Part shown: positions 41,257 to 49,587 of the stretch, in pieces
Position numbering within the stretch: the first letter of the stretch is position 1
Layout: each line of letters starts with the position of its first letter
The notes under the pieces: model-generated
What the model saw: the letters and a program-made list of their open reading frames with translations, nothing else
The model's database searches: none
What the model was told of the DNA's origin: nothing
From: Planctomycetaceae bacterium
GTDB lineage: Bacteria > Planctomycetota > Phycisphaerae > SM23-33
Assembly (NCBI GenBank): GCA_039680605.1
Contig: JBDKTA010000025.1
Coordinates: forward strand, 1 to 64,000
Reading direction: 5' to 3'
DNA: 64,000 nt
Position numbers and translations under genes: made by a program

Positions 41257-43242
41257 ATGACTGAACCCAAGAATATTTCTCTGACGGCGGCACTGGAGAT
41301 CGATCTTTCCGCGCAGGCGTCTACCCCCGACGCGCCGGCCCTGCCGCGATTCAACATGGTCGCCTACACCGGCGGCACGATGCGCATTTCCGGATGGCGG
41401 TATCCCCTTGTGGTGGATCTGGCCGGCCTGGCGATTCCGCGCCAAAACGCCCCGATCCGCGAATCCCATGGCACCCGAGTCGGCCATGCCGAAGCGATCC
41501 GCGTCGAGAACGGCCAGCTCATGGCCAGCGGCATCATTTCCTGCACGGGCCAGACCGCCCGCGAGGTGGTCGCCGACGCCAAAAATGGCTTCCCCTGGCA
41601 GGCGTCCATTGGGGCGTCGGTCGAGCAGTTCGAGTTCGTCAAAGAGAACCAAACCATCTCGGTCAACGGCCGGGACTTTTCCGGGCCCATCAACGTCGTG
41701 CGTAAGGCGACGCTGGGCGAGATCAGCTTTGTGGACCTCGGCGCCGACGGCAACACGTCCGCCAGTGTCGCCGCGGCTAAGGAGAAGATCATGGACGAAG
41801 TTACGAGCACCAGCACTGCGACTCCCACGGGCGAACAGGGCAAGGAAGCCCAGCCCTCTACTGTCCAGGCGGCTGTCGGCACGGACGCCGGCGCGCCTGG
41901 CATTGTCGCGGCGGATCCCGTCGCCGACATCCGAGCCAAGGCCGTCGTCGAGCAGGAGCGGATCATCGCTATCCGCGATGTCTGCGGCGAGAAGTTCCCC
42001 GAGATTGCCGCCAAGGCCATCAAGGAGGGTTGGGACGTGACCAAGACGGAACTGGAAGTGCTCCGTGCGCAGCGCCCCAAGGCCCCGGCCGCCCATATCC
42101 CCGACAGCACCATGTCCGGCAGCGTGCTGGAAGCGGCCTGCATGCTCACTGGCGGAATGAAGGGTGATGCCATGGTCAGCAGCTATGGCGAGAAGGCCGT
42201 GGAAGCTGCCGAAAAACGATTCCATCGCGGCATCGGCCTGCAGGAGCTTCTGCTGGAGGCGGCCTGGGCCAATGGCTACGACGGCCGCAACTTCCGCGAC
42301 AGCCGGGCCGTGCTGCGGTTCGCCTTTGGCCTGGGCATCCAAGCTCAGGGCTATAGCACCATCGATATCAGCGGCATCCTCAGTAACGTCGCCAACAAGT
42401 TCCTGCTGGAGGGGTTCTTCAGCGTCGAGCGCACCTGGCGGAACATCTGCGCCATCCGCAACGTCAGCGACTTCAAGACCATCACCAGTTACCGCCTGAT
42501 CGGCAACGATCAGTACCAGGTCGTGGCCCCCGGCGGCGAGCTCATGCACGGCACCCTGGGCAACGAGTCCTACAGCAACAAAGCCGACACCTACGGCCTG
42601 ATGCTGTCCGTCGATCGGCGCGACATCATCAATGATGACCTGGGCGCCATCACCACGCTGCCCCGCAAGTTCGGCCGCGGCAGCGGGCTGAAGATCAATG
42701 ATATCTTCTGGACCATCTTCCTGGCCAATAGCGCCTTCTTCACCGCCGGCAACAAGAACTACGTCACCGGCGCCGACACGGTGCTGGGCATCGACGGCCT
42801 GAGCAAGGTCGAGAAGGCCTTCGCTGACCAGACCGACAGCGACGGCAAGCCCATCGGCATCCAGCCGGCGATCATGCTGGTGCCCACGGCGCTGAGCGCC
42901 ATGGCGACCATGCTGTACAAGAGCCTGGAGATCCGCGACACCACCGCCAGCACGAAGTACCCGGTGGCCAATCCCCACCAGAACAAGTTCCGCGCCGAAG
43001 TCAGCCGCTACCTGTCCAACGCCAGCTACAGCGGCAACAGCGAGAAGGCCTGGTATCTGCTGGCCGATCCGCAGGACCTGCCGGTGATCGAGGTGGCGTT
43101 CCTCAACGGCCAGGAATCGCCCACCATCGAGACGGCCGATGCGGACTTCAACGTCCTGGGCATCCAGATGCGCGGGTATCACGATTTTGGCTGTGCCCTG
43201 CAGGATCCCCGCGGCGGCGCCAAGAGCAAGGGCGAGGCTTAA
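41257..43242 (+). CDS. fused prohead protease and major capsid protein
   Basis: A 661-residue protein. Residues 1-170 carry a prohead-protease-like domain (YPLVVDLAGLAIPRQNAPIRESHGTR, then GFPWQASIGA) with histidine and serine candidates. A spacer of about 80 Ala/Glu-rich residues could be scaffold. From about residue 290 the capsid-like part begins (GVDVERTWRNICAIRNVS-like region, then SRYLSNASYSGN, AWYLLADP). Self-cleavage during maturation is expected. The start follows AAGAG and the hairpin at 41171. Confidence 0.82.
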   Translation: MTEPKNISLTAALEIDLSAQASTPDAPALPRFNMVAYTGGTMRISGWRYPLVVDLAGLAIPRQNAPIRESHGTRVGHAEAIRVENGQLMASGIISCTGQTAREVVADAKNGFPWQASIGASVEQFEFVKENQTISVNGRDFSGPINVVRKATLGEISFVDLGADGNTSASVAAAKEKIMDEVTSTSTATPTGEQGKEAQPSTVQAAVGTDAGAPGIVAADPVADIRAKAVVEQERIIAIRDVCGEKFPEIAAKAIKEGWDVTKTELEVLRAQRPKAPAAHIPDSTMSGSVLEAACMLTGGMKGDAMVSSYGEKAVEAAEKRFHRGIGLQELLLEAAWANGYDGRNFRDSRAVLRFAFGLGIQAQGYSTIDISGILSNVANKFLLEGFFSVERTWRNICAIRNVSDFKTITSYRLIGNDQYQVVAPGGELMHGTLGNESYSNKADTYGLMLSVDRRDIINDDLGAITTLPRKFGRGSGLKINDIFWTIFLANSAFFTAGNKNYVTGADTVLGIDGLSKVEKAFADQTDSDGKPIGIQPAIMLVPTALSAMATMLYKSLEIRDTTASTKYPVANPHQNKFRAEVSRYLSNASYSGNSEKAWYLLADPQDLPVIEVAFLNGQESPTIETADADFNVLGIQMRGYHDFGCALQDPRGGAKSKGEA

Positions 43243-43535
43243 ACGGTTGCTTCTTCTTCGTCGGAAGGGCTTGTCGGCAGGCGTTGTAGCCGACCCCAAG
43301 GGAGCCTAATGAACCTTGCGTTACAGACAAGGCATTCGCGATGAGCACCGAGCACAGAGCGGCCCTTGTATTCCGTGGAGCCGTAAGTACCGGTAGCTCC
43401 AAGCGCACGAGAACCACACTCCGGGCAACGCCATTGCCAAAAGGCACAAAAAAATGAAATCGCAACACCGATTGCAAGCAGAAGCGCAACGGAACCAAGC
43501 ACGACGATAACGATGATGCTCAAAACCAATTTCAT
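43239..43535 (-). CDS. membrane zinc-ribbon cargo protein
   Basis: A 98-residue protein with an N-terminal membrane helix (LVLSIIVIVVLGSVALLLAI, residues 3-22) and a zinc ribbon (RCPECGSRAL; HRECLVCNARF). It opposes the capsid operon and overlaps the capsid stop by four bases. It is probably a late-inserted cargo gene of unknown role. Confidence 0.6.
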   Translation of the reverse strand: MKLVLSIIVIVVLGSVALLLAIGVAISFFCAFWQWRCPECGSRALGATGTYGSTEYKGRSVLGAHRECLVCNARFIRLPWGRLQRLPTSPSDEEEATV

Positions 43536-43564
43536 AAAAGAGATTTTACACAGGAGACAAACCT

Positions 43565-44239
43565 ATGGCACGGGCGACTTTTGTACAGGACGGCAACTCG
43601 GTTGACTACACGCCGGGCTCTGCTGTGGCCGCCGGCGACGTGATCGTTCAGGGCACCCTGGTCGGCATTGCCCGCACTCCCATCGCGGCCAGCATCCTGG
43701 GCAGCCTGGCTGTCCGGGGCATCTTTGATGTCGTCAAGGCGGCGGTCGAGATCGCTGCCGGCGCGGCTGTCTACTGGGACGCTGACGGCGATCCCGTGGG
43801 CGGCACGGCCGGCACCGGCGCCGCGACTACCACGCGCACCGGCAACACCTTCATGGGCTTTGCCGTCGCGGCCGCTGCCGACACGGCTGCCACAGTCCGC
43901 GCCGATCTGCGCAGCGTCGAAGCCGCCGCGGCTGAGACGCTGGGCCTGGGCGATCTGTCCGATGTCGGCCCCGTCAGCTACACCGCCGGCAAGGTGCTCG
44001 TTGCTGATGGCAACAGCCTGGAGACGGTTGCCGTCTCGGGCAACGCCACCCTGGCCGCCACTGGCGCCCTGACTGTCACCGGCGCGGCCGTCGGCGACAC
44101 CAAGGAGATCACCTTTGGCACCAGCAAGCTCGTGCGCAGCGGCAACAACGTCATCGCCACGCTGCCGACGGTTGATCCGGCCGTCGCCGGAGCGTTGTGG
44201 GTCGATGGCGTTGCGGTGAAGGTCTCGGCCGGCGAGTAA
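43565..44239 (+). CDS. DUF2190-type capsid decoration protein
   Basis: A 224-residue Ala/Gly/Thr-rich beta protein. The first 110 residues match the DUF2190 pattern (TFVQDGNSVDYTPGSAVAAGDVIVQG, GAAVYWDADGDPV, NTFMGFAVAAAADT), found in phages directly after the major capsid gene, where it acts as a head decoration or fibre protein. The C-terminal half is a repetitive extension. Confidence 0.82.
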   Translation: MARATFVQDGNSVDYTPGSAVAAGDVIVQGTLVGIARTPIAASILGSLAVRGIFDVVKAAVEIAAGAAVYWDADGDPVGGTAGTGAATTTRTGNTFMGFAVAAAADTAATVRADLRSVEAAAAETLGLGDLSDVGPVSYTAGKVLVADGNSLETVAVSGNATLAATGALTVTGAAVGDTKEITFGTSKLVRSGNNVIATLPTVDPAVAGALWVDGVAVKVSAGE

Positions 44240-44245
44240 TCGGTA

Positions 44246-44605
44246 ATGGCTGACATGCTGGAACAGGCTGTGAATTGGCTCAATGAAGTGCGCGGCCAGC
44301 ACCTGTCCCGCCAGGTCAGCTACAGCCGCGGCGGCCAGTCGGTACAGGTCGCCGCCACGCTGGGCAGCACTCGCTACGACGTGGTTGACGACACCGGCGC
44401 GGTGATGCAGGCGCGAGCGACGGACTTCATCGTCTCGGCCGCGGACCTGATCCTGGGCGATGCCCAGATCACGCCCCGGCCGGGCGACCGGATCAGCCTG
44501 GATGGCAAAGTCTTCGAGGTGCTGGCCCTGGCCGGCGGCAGTCATTACCGCTGGTGCGATCCGGCCGGGGCAATGCTGCGGATTCACAGCAAGCAGGTGG
44601 AGTAG
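44246..44605 (+). CDS. head-tail connector-like protein
   Basis: A 119-residue beta-rich protein (VSYSRGGQSVQVAATLGSTRYDV; RPGDRISLDGKVFEVLALAG), in the position of lambda FII-like stopper/joining proteins between decoration and tail genes. The family assignment is by position and general fold impression. Confidence 0.62.
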   Translation: MADMLEQAVNWLNEVRGQHLSRQVSYSRGGQSVQVAATLGSTRYDVVDDTGAVMQARATDFIVSAADLILGDAQITPRPGDRISLDGKVFEVLALAGGSHYRWCDPAGAMLRIHSKQVE

Positions 44606-44608
44606 CAC

Positions 44609-44869
44609 GTGAACGACTTCATCACACAACCGATCGTGCAGTACGGGTTCCTGGGCTTCTCGGCAGTTCTGCTGGGCCTTGTGATCTGGCTGATCCAGAA
44701 GCTCCTGGGCGTACTGGAGGCCAATAACTCCATTATCACAGCCAACACCGAAGCCGTGCGCGACCTGGCGGCGATGACCGCCGATCTGCTCAAGCTCAAT
44801 CGCTCGCTCCATGACAAGATCATCTCGCGGCCGTGCATCGCGCGACGGGAGGTCTGCGATGGCCAATAA
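44609..44869 (+). CDS. small membrane protein
   Basis: An 86-residue protein with one membrane helix (LGFSAVLLGLVIWLIQKLLGV, about residues 14-34) followed by a coiled coil. It starts at GTG 44609 after GGAG. It might be a holin-like or membrane-bound morphogenesis protein. It overlaps the next gene by 11 bases. Confidence 0.55.
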   Translation: MNDFITQPIVQYGFLGFSAVLLGLVIWLIQKLLGVLEANNSIITANTEAVRDLAAMTADLLKLNRSLHDKIISRPCIARREVCDGQ

Positions 44870-45419
44870 GAAGGTATGGCTGCGGGCGGCGGACGTGATG
44901 ATCGACGAGCAGACCGGTGCGATCCTGGTCCAGATCGGCGGTAGCGTTGCCATTGATCCCCAAGCCATGATCGACGGCCTTGGCGCGGGCAAGACCCTCG
45001 CTGATCTCAATGCCACCCTGGCGAATCTCTCGCGGATCCCGGCCCTGGGGCAGGCCCTGGCAGCCGCCTCCGTTCCGGTGGTGTTGACGGCGGCGCAACT
45101 GGCCGGCCTCACCTCCAACATGCCCAGCGGCGTCAGCACTCCGCTTGCGGCCCTGGCAACAACCAACGCCTGGGACGCCAATGGCGAGTTGGCCATCCCC
45201 GCCGGCTCGCTGTTCCTGCATCTGTACCTGACCGAAGATATGTTCCTGGTCGCCAGCACCTCTGCGGACGAACCCGCCGGCGGCGCGGACGGGGCCTTCT
45301 ATCCCAAGGGCCAGGTGCATCTGATACCGTGCCGGGGCCAGACCAAGCTGCACAACAAGAACGCCACCGCCGCCGCGGGCACGATCTACGCCACGGCCTT
45401 TCTGGCGGAGGGAGCGTAG
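44859..45419 (+). CDS. hypothetical virion-region protein
   Basis: A 186-residue protein with no recognised family. The centre is Ala/Leu-rich helix (LADLNATLANLSRIPALGQALAAA). The C-terminal half is beta-like (GSLFLHLYLTEDMFLVAST; KGQVHLIPCRGQ). GGGAGG precedes ATG 44859. Structural role suggested by location only. Confidence 0.55.
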   Translation: MANKKVWLRAADVMIDEQTGAILVQIGGSVAIDPQAMIDGLGAGKTLADLNATLANLSRIPALGQALAAASVPVVLTAAQLAGLTSNMPSGVSTPLAALATTNAWDANGELAIPAGSLFLHLYLTEDMFLVASTSADEPAGGADGAFYPKGQVHLIPCRGQTKLHNKNATAAAGTIYATAFLAEGA

Positions 45420-45422
45420 CCC

Positions 45423-45659
45423 ATGAGCGCCCGGAAAACCGACCTCTACAAGCTGCTGGCCCGCCCGCCCAAAAACGTGCAGGCCGAACTGCAGGCGGCA
45501 TGGGATGCCCTCGTGGCTGCCTTTGGTGCGCTGCCCAAGGCCAAGCGCAAGAAGGTCCAGCAGGAGATGGATGACGATCTGATCGCCAGCCTCCCGCCCC
45601 CGTGGCGCGTTCGCATTGCCGCAGCCCTTACCGCCAAGCGTGAGAAGGAGTATGCCTGA
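45423..45659 (+). CDS. small basic helical protein
   Basis: A 78-residue protein rich in Lys/Ala with helices (VQAELQAAWDALVAAFGALPKAKRKKVQQEMDDDL). It overlaps the next gene by one base. Function unknown. Confidence 0.52.
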   Translation: MSARKTDLYKLLARPPKNVQAELQAAWDALVAAFGALPKAKRKKVQQEMDDDLIASLPPPWRVRIAAALTAKREKEYA

Positions 45660-46561
45660 TGAGCACCTTCACCTGGCGGGGCAATGACAATCGCTGGAGC
45701 TACGCCGGCAACTGGATTGAGAATCAGGTGCCGCCGGACGGCTCTGACGTGGTGATCGATGCCGGCAACGTCATCGTCACGTGGCCTGCCCTGGCCCCGA
45801 CGGCTCCAGTCACGCTCAAGAGCCTGACCATCAACCTGAGCGACCGCGCCGGGGCCGCTCAATTGATGAACAATGGCTTCCCCAATGGAGCGATCTCCGT
45901 CGCTGAATCGTTCACGCTTACCAATGCTGTCGGCGCCCGGCAGGATATCACCCTGGGCACCTACGATGGTGCGAAGATTCAACTCCTCGACGGCTGTGTC
46001 GCCAGTGTCGTTCTGGACTGCTCGTTGAACACGGCGGCCCTCTTTATGAACGTCAACAGCGGCGCCTTCCTGGAGATGACCGAACAGGTGCCCGGCGTCG
46101 TCGGCGTTGGCGGGCTTTATCTTGCGGATGAGGTAGCCCACCAGGGCACCATCACCTGCCATTCCCTTGGGAACATCAGCTTTCCGCAGGTGCTGGGAGA
46201 GGGGTGCATCCTCAATATGCATGGCCCTGCCGCGATCTGGGCGGGATTCCAGGTCGATGGCCAGGCCACGGTCAATCTGTTTGATGAGTCCACGATTCTG
46301 GGCATGAGCGTCAACTCGCACTTCACGATCAACGCCAGGCAGGGAGTCTCCCTGACATACTGCGCCGTGAATGAAGATTTTATCATCAACGCCGAGGGGC
46401 CGGTGCTGATTGCGGGGGCGACTGGGGCCGCGGGCAAGGCTATCGGCGTCAATATTCTCTCGCCGCAGGCCGAGTGCCTCCAGATGGAAATCGCCGACGT
46501 GGCCGTGAATGTCCTGGGCCGCTATGCCCGCGGCATGTCAGGCACGATGGCCAGGTGCTGA
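45659..46561 (+). CDS. beta-solenoid virion or adhesin-like protein
   Basis: A 300-residue protein. It opens TFTWRGNDNRWSYAGNWIEN, similar to the start of G8-like/autotransporter repeat regions, and continues with repeated short strands ending in Gly/Asn (parallel beta-helix character). It lies among head-tail genes and could be a fibre or decoration protein. The family is not certain. Confidence 0.6.
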   Translation: MSTFTWRGNDNRWSYAGNWIENQVPPDGSDVVIDAGNVIVTWPALAPTAPVTLKSLTINLSDRAGAAQLMNNGFPNGAISVAESFTLTNAVGARQDITLGTYDGAKIQLLDGCVASVVLDCSLNTAALFMNVNSGAFLEMTEQVPGVVGVGGLYLADEVAHQGTITCHSLGNISFPQVLGEGCILNMHGPAAIWAGFQVDGQATVNLFDESTILGMSVNSHFTINARQGVSLTYCAVNEDFIINAEGPVLIAGATGAAGKAIGVNILSPQAECLQMEIADVAVNVLGRYARGMSGTMARC

Positions 46562-46565
46562 CCCA

Positions 46566-47012
46566 ATGGCAACGATCATCGACATTGCGGATGCGGTTGC
46601 AGCGGCGTTGAACGCCCACACGTTCAGCGCGCCGCTGACTGCCCGCCGCTCGTATCGGCCGGTCTTTGATCTCAAGGAAATGAAGACCCTGCACGTGACG
46701 ATCGTGCCCAAGGGCGCGGAGATGACCGCCGCTGGCCGCGGGCTGGAGCAGACCGACGTGCAGATCGACGTGGCGGTGCAGAAGAAGCTCTCGGCCGATA
46801 CCGCCGCCGAGACCGGCGAGATCGATGCCCTGATGGGCCTGGTCGAGCAGATCGCGGCCGTGATCCGCCAGAAGCGCCGCTTCGCGCTGCATGGCGGCGG
46901 CGATGCGGTGTGGATCAAGACAGACAACGTGCCCATCTTCTCCCAGGAGCACCTGGGCGAAATGCGGCAGTTCACCAGCGTCCTGACGCTGACGTTGCGG
47001 GTGATTGGATGA
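46566..47012 (+). CDS. tail terminator/completion-like protein
   Basis: A 148-residue protein with the alternating pattern of gpU-like tail completion proteins: helix IADAVAAALNAHTF, strand TLHVTIVPKGAEMTAA, VQIDVAVQKKL, and a final strand FTSVLTLTLRVIG. Located before the gp10-like and tail-tube genes, as expected for the protein that caps tail length. Confidence 0.62.
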   Translation: MATIIDIADAVAAALNAHTFSAPLTARRSYRPVFDLKEMKTLHVTIVPKGAEMTAAGRGLEQTDVQIDVAVQKKLSADTAAETGEIDALMGLVEQIAAVIRQKRRFALHGGGDAVWIKTDNVPIFSQEHLGEMRQFTSVLTLTLRVIG

Positions 47013-47040
47013 GTGCTGAGCGAGCAAAGCGAGTCGAAGC

Positions 47041-47493
47041 ATGATCGGCATGGACATTAAACAAGCCAAGGCAATGTTCTTTGACCCCAAGAAGGTCATC
47101 GACGCTGCCGAGCGGGCGACGCAGAAGGTGCTGTCGAAGTTCGGCGCCTTCGTGCGCCAGACGGCGCGGGGCAGCATTCGCTCGGGCAAGAAGCCTGCCG
47201 CGCCGGGCCGGCCGCCGCACTCGCACACCGGGCTGCTCAAGCGGTTCATCTTCTTTGGCTATGACCGCCAGAGAAAGAGCGTCGTTATCGGCCCGGCCAA
47301 GCTCAATGCTCGGTCCAGTGACACGGCCCCTGAAGCCTTGGAGTACGGCGGCGACACGAAGGTCATCGCCGGCTCGCGCCGCCGCGGGCGGGTCGTGAAG
47401 AAAGTGTCTATCGAAAGCCGGCCCTTCATGGGACCGGCATTTGCCAAGGAACAGCCCAAGCTGCCCGCCATGTGGCGAGACAGCGTGAAGTAG
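47041..47493 (+). CDS. HK97 gp10-like neck/tail protein
   Basis: A 150-residue basic protein (VLSKFGAFVRQTARGSIRSGKKPAAPGRPPHSHTG; RPFMGPAFAKEQPKLPAMW) matching the general pattern of HK97-gp10/minor tail Z-like proteins that join head and tail. Confidence 0.72.
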   Translation: MIGMDIKQAKAMFFDPKKVIDAAERATQKVLSKFGAFVRQTARGSIRSGKKPAAPGRPPHSHTGLLKRFIFFGYDRQRKSVVIGPAKLNARSSDTAPEALEYGGDTKVIAGSRRRGRVVKKVSIESRPFMGPAFAKEQPKLPAMWRDSVK

Positions 47494-47503
47494 GAGTATC
47501 CCC

Positions 47504-47962
47504 ATGGGAAAAATCACAGGCGCCGACTGCAAACTCTATCACAACACCGGCACGCATGCAGTGCCGGTCTGGGACGAGGTGCCCAACGTCAAGGATCTGA
47601 ACCTGACGCTGGAGAAGCCCGAGATCGACATGTCCACCCGCGGCAACGGCGGCTTCAAGGCCACCGGCGTGGGGCTCAAGGACGCCACGGTCGAGTTCGA
47701 GATGCTCTGGGACACCGCCGACACGGACTTCACCGCCTTCCAGACCGCATGGAACGCCGGCACGCCCATCGAGCTGGCGGTGATGGACGGCGATATCACC
47801 GTGCCGGGCCATCACGGGCTGTGGGCGACGATGAACGTGCTGAAGTTCAGCCGCAAGGAGCCCCTGGAGGGGCCGGTGGCTGTGGATGTCTCGCTCAAGC
47901 CCGCCCCGGCGGCTGTCACCCCCGAGTGGTACGTCGTGCCCGCGCCCGAGCCTGAGGAGTAG
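47504..47962 (+). CDS. major tail tube protein
   Basis: A 152-residue protein of the phage tail-tube type (KDLNLTLEKPEIDMSTRGNGGFKATGVGLKDATVEFEML; PVAVDVSLKPAP). It polymerises to form the tail tube. It precedes the two tail-assembly chaperone frames and the tape measure, the canonical order. Confidence 0.8.
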   Translation: MGKITGADCKLYHNTGTHAVPVWDEVPNVKDLNLTLEKPEIDMSTRGNGGFKATGVGLKDATVEFEMLWDTADTDFTAFQTAWNAGTPIELAVMDGDITVPGHHGLWATMNVLKFSRKEPLEGPVAVDVSLKPAPAAVTPEWYVVPAPEPEE

Positions 47963-47966
47963 TCGC

Positions 47967-48452
47967 ATGCGAATGTTCAAGGATACCGAGAACCGCACCT
48001 GGCAGGTGGCCGTGAACGTCGGCTCCATCAAGCGCGTGCGTGACGTGCTGGGAATCAATCTCCTGGAGATGATCGAGTCCAAGGAAATGCAGGCCCTGAT
48101 CACCGACCCGATGCAGGTGGTGGACATCCTCTACGTCATGTGCGGCGAGCAGATCGAAAGCCGCAGCCTGTCCGCCGAGCAGTTCTACGCCGGCCTCGTC
48201 GGCGACGTGCTGGGCGACGCTGCCGACGCGCTGCTGGAGGATCTGGTGGATTTTTTCCCGCGGGGCCGCCGCGAGCTGCTGCGCAAGGCGGCCGGCAAGT
48301 GCAGGACGCTGGTGGACCGTGTCCTGGCGGCGGCGACAGCGAGGCTGGACAGCGGCCAGATCGAGACGGAACTGGAGAGCCTCTTGCGACAAGAGTATGG
48401 GCCAACGTCTGGCACTACGCCGGCGTCCTCGGAGTCGATCCCCGCCCCCTGA
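47967..48452 (+). CDS. tail assembly chaperone, G-like frame
   Basis: A 161-residue protein (MFKDTENRTWQVAVNVGSIKRVRDVLGINLLEM...) in the position of gpG. It carries a T-TTT-TTC heptamer at 48251 and a downstream hairpin. The last 15 residues (TSGTTPASSESIPAP) look out of frame relative to the conserved protein, while the -1 frame becomes conserved-looking there. These proteins wrap the tape measure during tail assembly. Confidence 0.72.
   Translation: MRMFKDTENRTWQVAVNVGSIKRVRDVLGINLLEMIESKEMQALITDPMQVVDILYVMCGEQIESRSLSAEQFYAGLVGDVLGDAADALLEDLVDFFPRGRRELLRKAAGKCRTLVDRVLAAATARLDSGQIETELESLLRQEYGPTSGTTPASSESIPAP
48251..48293 (+). promoter_or_regulatory. candidate -1 ribosomal frameshift signal
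   Basis: The heptamer T-TTT-TTC (48251-48257) is in the correct frame relative to the G-like gene. After 6 bases, a perfect 7-bp stem GGCCGCC/GGCGGCC (48264-48270, 48287-48293) follows. The -1 frame then stays open to 48709. Confidence 0.5.
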
Positions 48453-48709
48453 CGCTGCGGGAGCTGGACCTGATGGTGCAGGGCCGCCTGCGCAGCACTT
48501 GGGCGCAGACGAGCCTGCTGGCGGCGCTGATTGCCAACACGGTGCGGGATGAAAAGAAGCACCCCGAGCCGTTCGTGCCGGCCGAGTTTGATCCGTATGC
48601 AGATAGCCCCCGGCCGCAAAAGCGCGGCACGCCGATCACGGCGGACAATATCGAGATTCTGAAAGTATTCGTTAGCGGCCAAACGCCGCAGAAAGGACGC
48701 CGAACATGA
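48257..48709 (+). CDS. tail assembly chaperone, T-like frame, no own start seen
   Basis: The -1 frame relative to the G-like gene. Its protein-like core (VWANVWHYAGVLGVDPRPLT, then FVPAEFDPYADSP) resembles gpT-type domains of Planctomycetota phages, yet no ATG, GTG or TTG precedes it until an internal ATG at 48472 that would delete half the core. Expression by -1 frameshifting from the G frame is the simplest explanation. The linker from 48257 to about 48390 is low-complexity, so the exact shift point is uncertain. Confidence 0.55.
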   Translation, partial: PAGPPRAAAQGGRQVQDAGGPCPGGGDSEAGQRPDRDGTGEPLATRVWANVWHYAGVLGVDPRPLTLRELDLMVQGRLRSTWAQTSLLAALIANTVRDEKKHPEPFVPAEFDPYADSPRPQKRGTPITADNIEILKVFVSGQTPQKGRRT

Positions 48710-49014
48710 ACGGATGCATGAAGATCGTTTTGGTCGTGCTGCTGGTGCTGGTGCTGAATAGCGCCGGCTGCGGGAATGTCTACCTCCACGGCGAGGCGGC
48801 CACGGCCGTCGAGACCTCGGCGATGGACAGCTACCTGGCCACTCAGAAGGCCGCCGCCGATCCGGCCGTGCCCGATTGGTCGAAGGCTTACTTCGAGGAG
48901 AACTTCCGCCAGTGGCGATCGTTCGCGCGATCGGCTCGCCGCGATACCAACTGGGGTCCCAAGCTCCCCAGTGAAGTCGCCGCACAGGCCCCGGCTGCCG
49001 GGGGTGCCCAATGA
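48706..49014 (+). CDS. phage lipoprotein
   Basis: A 102-residue lipoprotein: signal helix IVLVVLLVLVLNSAGC with the lipobox cysteine at about residue 22. It could be an outer-membrane spanin-like or superinfection-exclusion protein; neither can be shown. It starts in the T-frame stop (ATGA) and ends overlapping the next gene. Confidence 0.68.
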   Translation: MNGCMKIVLVVLLVLVLNSAGCGNVYLHGEAATAVETSAMDSYLATQKAAADPAVPDWSKAYFEENFRQWRSFARSARRDTNWGPKLPSEVAAQAPAAGGAQ

Positions 49015-49358
49015 CGGACACCTCTGACCGCATCCAGGCGATCCTGGACAAGATCCCGCCCGAGCAGAAGCAGTTGGCTGCTGATCTGCTGGCCCAGTAC
49101 GGCAGCAAGCTGCTGTCGATGGCCCGCGAGGATGCATGGGCCTACCTGCGCCGGCTGGGGGCGGGCGACCTGCAGGCCGCGGCCGAACTCGATGCGCAGC
49201 TCAGCGACGCGGAGTTCATCGCCCGCATCAAGACCAACACGGCCCGCTGGGAGAGCGTCGAGCGGTACAACCAGGTCCGCGAAGACATGAAGACGGATTT
49301 TCTGCTGCGGCTGGCGCCGGCGATGGCGTCGATGCTTGCAGCCATGGTGGGTCTTTAA
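49011..49358 (+). CDS. hypothetical helical phage protein
   Basis: A 115-residue helical protein (RIQAILDKIPPEQKQLAADLL; EFIARIKTNTARWESVERYNQVREDM) with a hydrophobic C-terminus (LAPAMASMLAAMVGL). It is coupled to the lipoprotein gene by an ATGA overlap. No family is recognised. Confidence 0.58.
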   Translation: MTDTSDRIQAILDKIPPEQKQLAADLLAQYGSKLLSMAREDAWAYLRRLGAGDLQAAAELDAQLSDAEFIARIKTNTARWESVERYNQVREDMKTDFLLRLAPAMASMLAAMVGL

Positions 49359-49374
49359 CGCAAAGGAATGCGAC

Positions 49375-49569
49375 ATGAACATCAGCAAGATTCGCGAGTT
49401 CTTGAAGGGCAAGAAGGCTTACATCACCGCCGCCATCGGGTTGCTGGGCGCCCTGGCTGCCTGGGCGGATGGCCAGATCGACATTCTGGCACTGCTGGCG
49501 GCGATCTGGGCGGCGGCACAGACGTGCTTCATCCGGGCGGGCATTGCCAATGAGGTACAGAAGACGTAG
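49375..49569 (+). CDS. holin-like small membrane protein
   Basis: A 64-residue protein with two close hydrophobic helices (AYITAAIGLLGALAAWA; DILALLAAIWAAAQTCFI) and a short charged N-terminus, as in small class II/III holins. AAAGGA precedes the ATG. No endolysin was recognised next to it, which weakens the holin call. Confidence 0.52.
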   Translation: MNISKIREFLKGKKAYITAAIGLLGALAAWADGQIDILALLAAIWAAAQTCFIRAGIANEVQKT

Positions 49570-49587
49570 CTGTGTACGACCCAGAAA

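Noticed and set aside
41251-43299. 682-codon minus-strand open frame opposite the capsid gene
   Set aside because: Antisense shadow of the protease-capsid fusion.
44609-44869. Firm holin call for the small membrane protein
   Set aside because: Single helix plus coiled coil inside the head gene block, and no endolysin beside it; left as an unknown membrane protein.
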